The notes below the pieces were generated by a model. The model searched no databases, had not been told where the DNA came from, and saw only the letters and a list, made by a program, of their open reading frames with translations. From RGIG3178 sp964533965 (lineage in GTDB: Bacteria > Bacillota > Clostridia > Christensenellales > QAND01): DNA of 64,000 bases. Position numbers and translations under genes: made by a program. The stretch lies in NCBI GenBank assembly GCA_964533965.1, contig CAZHNN010000005.1:52833-116832 (forward strand), given 5' to 3'. This document shows positions 18,179 to 28,900 of this stretch, piece by piece (positions within the stretch are counted from its first letter, which is position 1; each line of letters starts with the position of its first letter).

Positions 18179-19993
18179 GTGAAGAATAAATTCACCAAAT
18201 TCTTTGTCCTAGCCCTATTCCTGCTTTACGGCTCTACGCTTCTTGTGGGATGCAGCAAGACGTCGACGCCTCAATCCGGATCGTCTTCGTCATCTGCAGC
18301 GTCGGTAACGACGGTCAGCAGCATATCGATGTCGGATGCCTCCATCGATGATGATGATCTCTATACGGATTACAAGAGCGGAAGTTACACCGCCATCGCC
18401 TTGAAGAGCAGCTCGTTTTCCGTTGACGGAAGCGGTGCCAAAGCGTCCGGCAATGTTCTGACCGTTTCCAAAGCAGGCACATATGTGTTTTCAGGGACGT
18501 TGAACGACGGAGCCATCATCGTGGATGCACAGGACAGCGATGTGATACGCATCGTGCTAAACGGCGCTTCCATTACGTGCAAAACCGGTTCCCCGCTGTA
18601 TGTCAAATCCGCGGACAAAGTCATCGTCTCTATGCCCGAAGGAACGAAGAACACGCTCGCCGATGCGTCGAGCTATACGTACAGTTATTACAGCAGCGAT
18701 ACGAAAGAGCCCAGTGCCGTCATCTTCTCCAAGGATGATCTAGTGATCAACGGCACCGGATCACTTGCGATCAACGGCAATTTCAACTACGGTATCTCAT
18801 CCAACGACAGCCTGAAGATCACCGGAGGCACGATTGCGATTCAAGCCAAGGATGACGGCATGGTCGGCAATGACATGGTAGCCATGCAGGATGCTGATAT
18901 TGCCATCAACGCGGGCGGTGACGGCATTAAATCAACCAACGATGCGGAAAGCGGCAAAGGCTTCATCGCCATAGCTTCCGGTAAGATCTCCATCGTGTCC
19001 GGTACGGATTGCATTCAGGCGCAGACAAAGCTGTATATCAAAGACGGCACATTCACACTCAAGTCGGGCGGCGGCAGTGCTGTTTCCAGCTCCAACTGGG
19101 GCAACTGGGGCAGGCCGGGATCCAGTCAGCAAAACAGCACTTCAACGGATACGACCAGCGCCAAGGCACTAAAAGCCGTATCCGAAATCACCATCGAAGG
19201 CGGCATGTTCAATATCGACAGCTCGGACGACAGTATCCACAGCAACGGAACCGTTCTCATAAAAGGCGGTACGTTTGCAATGACCTCGGGGGATGACGGC
19301 ATCCATGCCGATGTTCTAATCGGCATCACGGCGGGCAAGATCACCATCGGCAAGAGCTATGAAGGCATCGAAAGCGCTCTGATCGAAATAGACGGCGGGG
19401 ATATAAGCATAGTATCCAGCGACGATGGTACAAATGTATCGGGCGGCAGCGACGGATCCTCCATAAACGGACGCGCCGGTCAGAACAGCATCGAAACCTC
19501 AACGAGTGGGAAATTCATCATCACCGGCGGGACTTTGGCGGTCAATGCAGGAGGGGACGGTATTGATTCGAACGGTTCGATGTACATCAAGGGCGGGACC
19601 ATCACGGTGAGCGGCTCAACTGCTAACGATAACTCAGCAATCGATTACAATGGAGTATGCGAGGTCACAGGCGGAACGATCGTCGCTACCGGCAGCACAG
19701 GAATGGCCGAAGCACCTTCCACCGGCAGCAAGCAGTATTCCATCGCAGGTGCCTTGACCTCCGCGCAAGCGGCGAATTCGACGATAACTCTTGTGGATTC
19801 GAGCGGGAACGTGATCGCAACGTATGTTTGCCCGAAAACGTTTCAGTACGTGGTCTTTTCCAGCGCCGCCATCCAGAATGGCCAAACATATACCGTAAAA
19901 ATCAACGGGAATGCTGTGCAGCAGGTCAAGGTCACCGGCATCGTGACGACGTTCGGATCTGTCACCAACGGTAATAAGGGCGGTCGTCCGTAA
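18179..19993 (+). CDS. Carbohydrate-binding-domain lipoprotein, beta-helix repeats
   Basis: 604 residues from a GTG. A signal peptide ends in the lipobox LLVGC (Cys at about 25), so it is an anchored lipoprotein, followed by a Ser-rich linker. The body is made of repeated GGxI-x-GDDGIxS/IHS-type turns (about 200-520), a right-handed parallel beta-helix as in the DUF4353 carbohydrate-binding family. It ends with a small beta domain (SSAAIQNGQTYTVKING). Third gene after VTC and DUF4956, 30 bases downstream; in many Firmicutes the same trio also includes a CotH-like kinase, which is missing here. It probably binds a surface glycan. Many aspartates could bind calcium. Confidence 0.78.
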   Translation: MKNKFTKFFVLALFLLYGSTLLVGCSKTSTPQSGSSSSSAASVTTVSSISMSDASIDDDDLYTDYKSGSYTAIALKSSSFSVDGSGAKASGNVLTVSKAGTYVFSGTLNDGAIIVDAQDSDVIRIVLNGASITCKTGSPLYVKSADKVIVSMPEGTKNTLADASSYTYSYYSSDTKEPSAVIFSKDDLVINGTGSLAINGNFNYGISSNDSLKITGGTIAIQAKDDGMVGNDMVAMQDADIAINAGGDGIKSTNDAESGKGFIAIASGKISIVSGTDCIQAQTKLYIKDGTFTLKSGGGSAVSSSNWGNWGRPGSSQQNSTSTDTTSAKALKAVSEITIEGGMFNIDSSDDSIHSNGTVLIKGGTFAMTSGDDGIHADVLIGITAGKITIGKSYEGIESALIEIDGGDISIVSSDDGTNVSGGSDGSSINGRAGQNSIETSTSGKFIITGGTLAVNAGGDGIDSNGSMYIKGGTITVSGSTANDNSAIDYNGVCEVTGGTIVATGSTGMAEAPSTGSKQYSIAGALTSAQAANSTITLVDSSGNVIATYVCPKTFQYVVFSSAAIQNGQTYTVKINGNAVQQVKVTGIVTTFGSVTNGNKGGRP

Positions 19994-20013
19994 AGAGCAA
20001 TTAGATGAATAAA

Positions 20014-20043
20014 AGAAGCCCCTTGAATACCCTAGGGGCTTCT
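20014..20043. terminator. Bidirectional terminator
   Basis: Perfect 10-base arms AGAAGCCCCT / AGGGGCTTCT with a 10-base loop, between two convergent operons. The T-rich flank on the minus strand suits the NRPS operon; the plus side is weaker. Confidence 0.8.
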
Positions 20044-20059
20044 TCGTTTAAAACCGGAG

Positions 20060-20644
20060 CTATTCCGTGATCAGGGCTCCCATATCCACTTTGTGCACCC
20101 AGGCGTTTCCCCGAAAGCAAATACAGGCGCTGTATCCGGGCAAGAATTGGATATGACTGAACGTTATGCCGTCCAGTTTCTTGATCAAATTACCGTTCTC
20201 CACCACGCAAAAAGAGGAAAATTCATCGTCTATCCCGCTGCCCGTAAACTTGACAAAGCTTTCCTTGGCAGCCCAAATATCGAAAAAGTCCGCATAATCG
20301 TCGGCTTCAAGGTGTTCGTACTCCCGGATATGAAAAAAACGCTTTGCGATTCCTCGTGAATTGCATTGCACATGCCGTTGGATGTCCAGGCCAACCTGTT
20401 TTTGCGATATGGCGATCGCCCAAACATCCTTGCTGTGGGAAACGGAAAAGTGGATGTCCTCCACATTCTGAAAAACGGGTTTCCCGCCATCCCTTACTAC
20501 CGCCAATTCGTTTGGAATACATAGATCCATTCGTCGGGCAAAATCCTGTGCACACGCCGCAATAGGGCTGTCTTTGTCCGAGTTGTTCTGTTCCGGACCT
20601 ATGTAGAGATAAACCGGTAAAAGATCTTCCGTCAAAACCGACAC
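20060..20644 (-). CDS. Sfp-type 4'-phosphopantetheinyl transferase
   Basis: 194 residues from a GTG. Moves the phosphopantetheine arm of coenzyme A onto serines of carrier domains. Motifs: HFSVSHSKD (about 65-73, His for CoA), VGLDIQ (84-89) and WAAKES (124-129). In the GIDIE-like motif the second acidic residue is Gln (DIQ), a change at a usual magnesium ligand, so activity or metal use may differ. Last gene of the NRPS operon, 9 bases after the ACP, which points to a dedicated enzyme for the two T domains and the ACP. Confidence 0.85.
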   Translation of the reverse strand: MSVLTEDLLPVYLYIGPEQNNSDKDSPIAACAQDFARRMDLCIPNELAVVRDGGKPVFQNVEDIHFSVSHSKDVWAIAISQKQVGLDIQRHVQCNSRGIAKRFFHIREYEHLEADDYADFFDIWAAKESFVKFTGSGIDDEFSSFCVVENGNLIKKLDGITFSHIQFLPGYSACICFRGNAWVHKVDMGALITE

Positions 20645-20653
20645 CTATTCCTG

Positions 20654-20875
20654 TTATTGAACCTTTTGTTCAATATATGCAATGACATCCTTCACTTGGT
20701 GCATTCGCCAGACATCCCGCGTGGGTACCGAGACGCCGAAGTGGTCTTCAAAGGCGCAAACGATGTTCATGATGTCAAATGAATTCAAATTCAAATCTTT
20801 GATAAAGTCGGTTTCATTGTTAATATTTCGTTTGCCTGTCACTTTGAACACTATATCCTGCACGAGTTCTAACAT
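20654..20875 (-). CDS. Acyl carrier protein, free-standing
   Basis: 73 residues from the ATG at 20875, chosen for GGGAGG seven bases upstream. Four-helix ACP pattern with the attachment serine at about residue 32 in LNLNSFDIMN; the usual DSL is NSF here. It lies between the acyl-AMP ligase and the phosphopantetheinyl transferase. The likely job is to carry an acyl chain from the ligase to the first condensation domain of the NRPS. That is inference from order and domain logic. Confidence 0.88.
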   Translation of the reverse strand: MLELVQDIVFKVTGKRNINNETDFIKDLNLNSFDIMNIVCAFEDHFGVSVPTRDVWRMHQVKDVIAYIEQKVQ

Positions 20876-20900
20876 TGGCTTTCCTCCCTTTCCTGAACCG

Positions 20901-22550
20901 TTATATAGCATCGCGGCGGATCTTCTTGGTCGCTGTCCTGGAAAAATCCTGTTCGCGGATGTTGATCATCTGGATCTGCTTGTATGCGGGCAAGTTTGCG
21001 TTGACCGAATCCACAAAGTGCTGCAGGTGCTCAAGAATATCATAGGATTCCATTCCCTTGGTCACATCCGGATCGGGATAAACCATGATAGCCAGCTTCA
21101 CATCGTCCGCCGACTCTCCGCTGCTAAGTCCGTATGCCAAAACGTCCTTAACCCAGGAATCCATTCTGACAGCCGATTCGATCTCCTCGGGCGAAATCTT
21201 CTTGCCATTCTTCATTACGATGAGATTCTTCTTGCGGCCCTGGATGTACAGATGCCCGTTCTTATCCAAAAATCCGATGTCACCGGTTTTAAACCAGCCG
21301 TCATCAAACACGAGTTCAGTCTGCTCCTCATCGCCGTAGTAGCCGTTCATCAGCGAATCGCCCTTGACCAGTATCTCCTCATCCTTGATCTTTACCTGAA
21401 AGTGCGGTACCACAAACCCGACGGATGTCGAGGTGAAGCTCTTGTTCCGATTCACAGATACAAGCGGAGCACATTCGGTAATGCCGTATCCCTGCAGAAC
21501 AGTGATGCCGAACGCAGTCAGATCCTCCGCTACGCTTTGGCTCAGATACGCGCCGCCACTGACGATGGTCTTTAGCCTTTCTAGGCAAGTTCCCTCAAAT
21601 TTCTCCTGCATTGCCTTTTTGAGAAAGAAGCTCGGGTTTCCAAGTCGCGTTCCCAGTTTCATAAATACCCGTACCTTTTTCTTCTGCCCTGCCTTTTCAA
21701 TGGCGTTCCACACGAACTTGTGCAACGCTTCGACGACGAGCGGCACGGCAATGATGATTTCCGGTTGGAACAGCGTCATATCGCGGATCATCGTTTTCAG
21801 ATCCCCGCTAATGCAGAAGTTGAACCCGGCAATAAGGCTGGTCAGCACCGTACACGTAAACCCATAGGAATGGTAGAACGGCAGCATAGCGAAAAGAAAC
21901 GGTTTGTCCACCGCAATCATCGCCAGAGCGTCGCTCGCATTGGTCAACAGCGCATAATGGCTTAAGAGGACAGCCTTCGCCCTGCCGGTCGTTCCGGAGG
22001 TAAATACGATGGCCGCGGGTAGGTTTTTATCCAGAGGCTCCTGTGTAATCTTTTCGACTGCAGCTTCTCTGCCCTGCTGCAAAAAGCTCTCAAATCCCCT
22101 ATCTCCTGTTTCTGCGATAGCGATGATGCGCTGAACTTTCGGATTTAATTTGGCAATGTTTTCGCATATCAAAACCATGGATTGTGACGTCACGATGGCA
22201 GCCGTATCGGAATGGTCGATGAGTTCCTCAATGGCTTCCTGCGATTGCTCGATATCGATGCATACCGCAACACCGCCTGTGATCGCGCATCCCAAATAGG
22301 CGATGACCCACTCGTAGCTGTTTTCGCCCACCACAGCCACGTGTTTTCCTGCCAGGCCGTTGACAACAAGGCTTTTCGCAAACGAAAAAACGTCCTCTTT
22401 TACCTGTGCGAAGCTGTAGGTGCTCTTGTTTCCCTGCCTGTCATAGCACGTAGCGGCGATCCGCGTCCCATATTGTTTGGCAACGGAAGTCAGCATCTGC
22501 TGCATATCATCGTAGTATTTCACCGGATTTAATGCATATTGCTTTTTCAT
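20901..22550 (-). CDS. AMP-dependent acyl-CoA/acyl-ACP ligase
   Basis: 549 residues, ANL superfamily. VFTSGTTGRAKAV is the phosphate loop (about 183-195), GYGITECAPL the A5 motif, WFKTGDIGFLD the hinge Asp block, and KKIRRDAI at the end gives the C-terminal lysine. It activates a carboxylic acid with ATP; ligases of this type in NRPS operons load a fatty acid onto an ACP. The start overlaps the stop of the HD-GYP gene (ATGA). The first 20 residues (YYDDMQQMLTSVAKQYG) are like long-chain fatty-acid ligases. Substrate length is not predictable. Confidence 0.85.
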   Translation of the reverse strand: MKKQYALNPVKYYDDMQQMLTSVAKQYGTRIAATCYDRQGNKSTYSFAQVKEDVFSFAKSLVVNGLAGKHVAVVGENSYEWVIAYLGCAITGGVAVCIDIEQSQEAIEELIDHSDTAAIVTSQSMVLICENIAKLNPKVQRIIAIAETGDRGFESFLQQGREAAVEKITQEPLDKNLPAAIVFTSGTTGRAKAVLLSHYALLTNASDALAMIAVDKPFLFAMLPFYHSYGFTCTVLTSLIAGFNFCISGDLKTMIRDMTLFQPEIIIAVPLVVEALHKFVWNAIEKAGQKKKVRVFMKLGTRLGNPSFFLKKAMQEKFEGTCLERLKTIVSGGAYLSQSVAEDLTAFGITVLQGYGITECAPLVSVNRNKSFTSTSVGFVVPHFQVKIKDEEILVKGDSLMNGYYGDEEQTELVFDDGWFKTGDIGFLDKNGHLYIQGRKKNLIVMKNGKKISPEEIESAVRMDSWVKDVLAYGLSSGESADDVKLAIMVYPDPDVTKGMESYDILEHLQHFVDSVNANLPAYKQIQMINIREQDFSRTATKKIRRDAI

Positions 22551-24112
22551 TTGCTTTCCTCCGCCATTTCGTTGAGTTGGTCGTTTACGTATGTCCAGGC
22601 TATGTCCTTCTGGATGTTCTCAAAATCCTCATTTAGGAGATTTATAAAAACATCCACCATATTGGCGTCGAGCTGGGTCCCCTTATATATCTCCAGTTCC
22701 TTCTTTGCCCTTTCCAGCGAAAGTTTGCTGCGGTAATGGCGGTTGGTTCTCATCGCGTCAAATGCATCCGCAATGGCAATTATTCGGGATTCTTCCGGGA
22801 TCTCATCCCCCTTGAGACCCCTTGGATACCCTCTTCCGTCAATACGTTCATGGTGGTTTTCGATGATGGATGCAACGCTTTCAAACGCCGACATGACAGA
22901 GAGTATCTCCGATCCCCGTTTGGGATGCTGCTTGATGAGTTCATACTCCTCATCCGTAAGCTTGGAATCCTTCAATAGGATGCTCTCCGGCGTGCCGATC
23001 TTGCCGATGTCATGGAACAAGCCCGCCAGCTCAACCTGCTTGATGAATTCTTCCCTCTTGCCAAGGTTTCTGGCAAGGCGCGCAGCATAGTACGATACAC
23101 GGTCTGAATGACCGCGGGTATAGATATCCTTGGCATCCACCATGGAGCGGATCGCGTTGATCATCTCCAGATAGTTATTCTGAAGCGATGTATATGCCTT
23201 TTCGAGCTCTTCATTCTTCATGCGCACCAACGCATCCAGCATTGCATTGTTCAGAACGGAGGAAGCTTGTTTTGCGTAGATAGCAAAGAGCTGAACGACT
23301 TCCGCTTCAATGCCCATTTCGACATCGGCGCTTATGACGCCGAATACCTTGTCTTTTTCGTTGAACAGAGACGCTGTAATCCGCTCGCCAGATTGAGTCG
23401 CCTCGCGAAGTACATCGAATGACTCTCCTTGACCAGAGATTTCCTTAAAACGTTCAAACCCGATTGCTTTAGTTTTCTCGTACCTTCCCGTACCTTTGTA
23501 AAACCAATGGTAAACACCATCCGGTTCGCCTTTCCCGTTCTGTGCAGCCTTTTGATCAAGGTAAATATAACCATCCTCGGCATCCAACACCGACAATGCA
23601 TTGACGAGAATGGATTGAAGGATTTCATCGGTGGTCTGCATCTGGTACAGCGTCGGCAGAATGTCCAGGATATACCCTAGGCCGTCGCGATACCTGGATA
23701 TCGTGCGCATCTGGCGAATGGATTTGACACAGGATTCCACCAGAAGCTCCAACTGGTCAAACCGGTCGCTCTTCTCATAATATCCCTGAATATCCAGTTC
23801 ACGGATGGTCTTGATGGGCGGCGCAAGGCTCCGGTGTCCCGTGAGGAGGATGATGAAGAGCTCCTTGTTAAACTCCCGGATCTTCTGCACCACGACATCG
23901 CCACATACAGGCGACATCAAAAAGTCCAGCAGCAGAATATCGTAATGGGTATTGCGAATGCGTTCGATGGCGCGCAGGGGGTCATTTTCCACATCCACCC
24001 GAAAACCGGTCGATTGGAAATACGCCTGCAGCGTTACCGTCATGATCTCATCGTCGTCAAGGGTAAGGATGGAGAACTCGTTTTGCTCCATTCCGACTTT
24101 ATTTTTCCTCAT
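22547..24112 (-). CDS. Response regulator: receiver - GAF-like - HD-GYP phosphodiesterase
   Basis: 521 residues. Receiver domain (about 13-130) with acidic pair DDDE, phospho-acceptor Asp63 in LLLDF, LLTGH and YYEKSD (Thr/Lys switch). A GAF-like middle region (about 150-300) follows. The HD-GYP domain has HDIGKIG (about 366-372) and HHERIDGRGYP (417-427), the full metal and GYP signature, so cyclic-di-GMP (or cGAMP) hydrolysis is expected. It overlaps the histidine kinase stop by ATGA, so the kinase is almost surely its partner. The output is enzymatic rather than DNA binding. Its place inside an NRPS operon is unusual. Confidence 0.88.
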   Translation of the reverse strand: MRKNKVGMEQNEFSILTLDDDEIMTVTLQAYFQSTGFRVDVENDPLRAIERIRNTHYDILLLDFLMSPVCGDVVVQKIREFNKELFIILLTGHRSLAPPIKTIRELDIQGYYEKSDRFDQLELLVESCVKSIRQMRTISRYRDGLGYILDILPTLYQMQTTDEILQSILVNALSVLDAEDGYIYLDQKAAQNGKGEPDGVYHWFYKGTGRYEKTKAIGFERFKEISGQGESFDVLREATQSGERITASLFNEKDKVFGVISADVEMGIEAEVVQLFAIYAKQASSVLNNAMLDALVRMKNEELEKAYTSLQNNYLEMINAIRSMVDAKDIYTRGHSDRVSYYAARLARNLGKREEFIKQVELAGLFHDIGKIGTPESILLKDSKLTDEEYELIKQHPKRGSEILSVMSAFESVASIIENHHERIDGRGYPRGLKGDEIPEESRIIAIADAFDAMRTNRHYRSKLSLERAKKELEIYKGTQLDANMVDVFINLLNEDFENIQKDIAWTYVNDQLNEMAEESK

Positions 24113-25976
24113 GAAACCACCTCCGAACGAAGCGGGACAAACTTAACGTTTTCCTTGGGAATGGATATGCCGAATACTGCGCCGCCGCCCACATTGTCTT
24201 CCACCCACATCTCGCCGTCAAACTTTCCACGGATGACGACATTGGAAATGTAGAGTCCCAATCCCGTCCCCATGGTACCCTTGCTGGTGATCATCTGTTT
24301 GAACAAGCGGCGCTTCACCTCCGGCGATACGCCTGTGCCGTGGTCCTTCACCATTATCAACAGATTATCCTCATTCTCGCTGATACCAACGGTGATGATC
24401 CCGCCTCCTCTTGGCTCCAGCGCATCGATGGCGTTGGACACGAGGTTGTTTACCACCTGGACCATGTTGTTGATATCACCGTGCAGGAACACGTCGCGCG
24501 CAACAGCGTTTTCCACTTCCAGCCTACAGCCGTTGTTGAGCAATTCATGTCGCAGCAAAAGCGATACGCGCTTGAGCATCTCATCCACCGAGAAGTCAAT
24601 ATCGTTGGATACGTTCATGTTGGTTGCCTGGCCTTTGACTGCGCTGATGATGTCCGACATGTACGTGCAGGCCACGCGTACGCGCGAGAGCCATTTCTTC
24701 ATCTCGTCGTAGATTTCTTGATAATCCTCTTTGGTAATATCCTTGTCTTCCAAACTCAGAATGCACTCATCCACCAGGTTCTCGATGGCCGTGGAGCTGC
24801 CGGAAATGCTCATGATCGGCGTTTTCAGGTTGTGTGCCATACCGCCCATCATCTGACCCAGCGTGGCCAAGCGTTCGCGTTCCATCATGCGCACCTGGTT
24901 GTTCTGAAGCCGTTGCATGCTTTCCTTGAGCTTGGTGACATCCTTAAAAATGCAGATGAATCCGGATATCCGGTTGGAGATCATCAGCGGCTTGACTTCC
25001 ACCATGTAATACCGTTTGACGGATTCCCCTTCCTCATATATGTTGACAGACTGCTCATAGAAGATGCTGGCACCTGAATTCTTGCTGGATTCAATGGATG
25101 TCTGCAAGTTATGGATGCCCATCTTGTTCTCCACGTTTTCATCCTTCAGGCAGTCTTCCAGGTACCTGTTCTCCACGATACCATGCTGATTTCCGAAGAT
25201 TTCCTTGAACTGCATATTGTAATTGACGATCAATCCCTTNNNNNNNNNNAAATGAGATTGAGCACATGCTGCATCGCAATCGGCCGGATATCCAGAAAAT
25301 GCAGCCGGTAGATGATAAATCCATGGCAGACGATGGTGGCCACAAAGCTGATGGGCGTTATGGCAAAGGATTGCGGGAAAACCTGCAAAAGCATCAAAAC
25401 GTTTGTGAGCAACGGTACCAAGCTTCCGAACAGGAAGATGATGGTCTGCTTGATATGCAGCGTGCTCTTGCTCATAAAGGCAAAGTTCAGCATAAAACCA
25501 ACGGAAGCGACCATACACGCAGAGCTGTAAAGTCCGCCCAAATAGAGCATTGGGCCAAATACGATTTGGCTGCTGTTGATCGAATAGACCTTATAGAACA
25601 ACTGGTGCATCGGATTTGTCCACACCATAATGTTCAGAAGCGTGGGGATGATAAAAAGGCACCAATACATCCTCGGCAGCCGCTCCAACCCCTTGGTAAA
25701 CGCCAGGGCGATGATAAGCGATAGCGTCGGCAAGAACTCGACACTCAGATACACCAGAGAATCCAAAACGAATAGCAAGCTGGAATTGATTGACCCAAAA
25801 TACTTTATTGCAATCAGATCCAAAAGCCAAAACATATAGAGTGCGGTGACGATAAGGTACAGCTTTTGCAGCAACTGCGTCTTACCGCTTTTTCCATATT
25901 TAAATATGAACACCGATGTGACGGCTATCAGGACCAGAAATACCACAACCTGAACATCCGTAATCAATTCAATCAC
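24109..25976 (-). CDS. 7TM-PAS sensor histidine kinase, interrupted by an N gap
   Basis: One gene split by the 10-N gap at 25240-25249. The likely GTG start at 25976 overlaps the NRPS stop by 8 bases. N-terminal part: about seven hydrophobic segments in 240 residues, ending in HFLDIRPIA, as in the 7TM-histidine-kinase sensor domain. After the gap: a PAS domain (KGLIVNYNMQFKEIFG), HisKA with phospho-His in MAHNLKTP, and an ATPase domain with NLVSNAIDAL (N box), DHGTG and GTGLGLYIS. The two halves are out of frame across ten Ns (1868 bases is not a multiple of three), so the N count is a placeholder. About 8-10 residues of the PAS start seem missing. Partner of the HD-GYP regulator. Confidence 0.85.
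25240..25249. other. Assembly gap (10 N)
   Basis: Ten Ns inside the histidine kinase gene. Reading-frame analysis requires a real length of 2 modulo 3, so ten is not the true length. Confidence 0.98.
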
Positions 25977-28900
25977 CGCCTTTATGGATACTTCCGGCCG
26001 GAATAAAGTTCTTAAGCAACAACTCCACATTGGGCTCCTGCCATACAAAGCGTTTACTCAAAAGCTCCACGACGGTTACGCCGCACTTCGGTTTTATGGT
26101 GACTTTCTGGCTCTGCAGCCTGTTATACGTCTCCACTAGCGGTGAAAACTCTTCAAATCTTCCTGTATCCAGCTTGGATATCAGATACCGACGGAACGTC
26201 TCATCATCCGTTTCAACGACCTGTATCCCCATTGATTGCATCAATGTGATAAGCGGCACGGTATGGGGATTGAAGATATGATAGACACGGCGTTTTCCAT
26301 TCAAGAGCGCTACGATGGCGCGTGCGCAATCGTCTACGGCGGTCATCTCAATTTCATACGGAGCAAACGAGGAAGGAATCTGCTCTAAAAGTCTGAGCGC
26401 CACGATGACGTCGTAGAATGTATTGCTTTTGGGATTGGGCTGGAACACCCCGTCGGCACTGCGACCGACAAGACGGCCTACGCGGAATATCTTGGCGTCC
26501 AACCCGGATTCGATCGCATCAAACACCAGATTCTCCGCCATGAATTTCGTTCTGACGTAGATGTTGTCACACCAGTTTTGCCCGATATCCCTGCTTGTTT
26601 CGCTAAATTGGGCACTCTGGTTCGGATTATTGACGAGGTAATCACCGCTGACGCTGATGGTGGAGATATGGTACAGTCTCAAGCCCCAGGCTTTTGCAAG
26701 TTCTATCACATTTCTTGTGCCATCATAATTGGTTTTGTAATGCCCGTCATCCTGCGCATAGTGCCTGACGTCCGCCGCAGAATGCACGATGCAGCCAACG
26801 CGGGAAAGCACTTTGGCATGATATTCGCAGTCGATGCCAAGCGTATGCAACTGCACGTCGCCCGAAACCGCTGTAATATGCCTGAAATGATCCATCAACC
26901 ATTTCTTGCCGAAATAATAGATCAGTGCATCCCATAATCTGTTCGCATCGCCGTTGCGCACAGTACAGACAACCGACCGTGTGCCCTTGTCCAAAAGCTC
27001 CTTGAGCAGATGAGCTCCCAGGAACCCCGTTGCCCCTGTGAGCAGCACGGCATCCTGCTCTTTTGCCTTCATCAATCGTGGTGCCACCGGAATTGCGGCG
27101 AGCTCTTCCGTGACAAATGCGCTCTCTTTAGTAACATCGCTTTCCTGTTCGGTCTCCGTCGGACCTTTCGGCACGACGCCAAACAACGCAATCTGCCCCG
27201 ATGGGGTGGGATTCTCATAGAACTGCGCCAATGTCATGGTCCATCCATGGTTGAAATAGAGGCTAAGCAGGTGCAGTGCCCCCAGCGATGTGCCCCCTTG
27301 TTTGAAGAATGAAAGCGACATATCGACGCTGTCTTTCGAGAGGACCTGCTTCCAAAGAGCCACGATCTGCTCGACGGTTGGCTTTGCAGACTCGCTTAAG
27401 AGGATTGCTGCATTGCCCTGCATCGGATCGGGTTCGCCTGCTTGCATGGTGTTTGCTTCCGTCTGGCTCTGCAACGTCAGAACCGGGATACTTGGTTGTA
27501 TGCTTTCAGGCACTTCGTGTTCGGTTGCTTCGCTTTCCGCTCCCACTTCCAAAACCGTACCGGATGCAGAAGGTTCGTTCTCAACGACAGTCAAACTTTT
27601 CAAAATGGACGTGCTTTCGCCGATAGCCGCTAACGACGCTTCATTCAAGGCTCGAAGATCCGTCTTGCCCGCAGCCGATCTTGGCAACTCGGACAAGAAG
27701 ACGATTTCAGCCGGGATCATATAGATTGGCAAATCTTTTTTCAAAAGCTCGATGAGCTCCGCCTCGCCTACGCTCCTCTGTTCATTTGCTACGGCATACA
27801 GTTTTATAGCCATGCCTTCGGAGGCTTGGTATGCCACAGCGACCGCTTCTTTAACATATCCAGTGGCGATGGCTCTTTCGCTTATCTCGCCCAATTCCAC
27901 GCGTTGACCGTTTAGCTTGATCTGAGAATCCCTGCGCCCAAGGAATACATAGTTTCCATCCGCCAGCATGCGCACGATATCGCCCGTGCGGTACATCTTT
28001 TGATTGGGGAACCAGGGGTCCGGTAAAAAGGATGCCTCCGTTATTTCCTGCTGCCCGATATAACCCTTTGCCAGGCATTCGCCCGCAAGATATAATTCGC
28101 CCCAGGCTGTGGGCATCACAGGGTTCAATTGTTCGTCCAATACATATGCACGGCAATTGCGCAGCGGTTTGCCGATGATCATTTCGCCGCAATCCGTCAC
28201 ATCGGCCATCGTTGCATACACTGCCGCTTCGGTTGGCCCGTACATGTTCATGATGCAGAGGTTGCCGTTTCCGGCCAAACGCAGCCTATCCTTGAGCGGT
28301 ACGCTGAACGCTTCGCCCACCAGAAGCATCATGGAGAGTTTGGATGCAGCGCCAGTAAACGCATCATTGCCCAAACACATCTGCAAACGCGATGGCGTCA
28401 ATTGCATTACGCGCACATCGTTGTGTTCGATCAGTTCCGCCATCTTCCAGGGGAATGTCATTTCCTCTTCGTCCGCCATGACAATGCAACGCCCGCAGCA
28501 AAGCACAAGCAGCGTTTCGGAAAAAAAGATGTCAAAGGTAGCATTTGTGGTACACAGAACACTTCCTGTCGTCAGATCCAACAGGCGCGTCAGAGTTCCC
28601 AATAAATTGGCCAATGCGCGATGGGGCAGCATAACGCCCTTTGGTTTTCCTGTTGAGCCCGACGTAAACAGGACATACATCAGTTCGCCTGTGCTTCGGT
28701 TTTCAACCGAGTCGAAGGGGACGGTCTCCCCTTCCACCGGTATCGCTTTACACTGCCATTGCGTGGGAAGTTGCGGCGTTGTCACATCATCGCTCAAGAC
28801 AAGCGAAACGCCGGCAATCTGTGTCATCGCGCGCAGGCGGTTTTCCGGATACGAGGTTAGCATTGGCATATAGGCGCAGCCCAGCTGCATAATGCCAATT

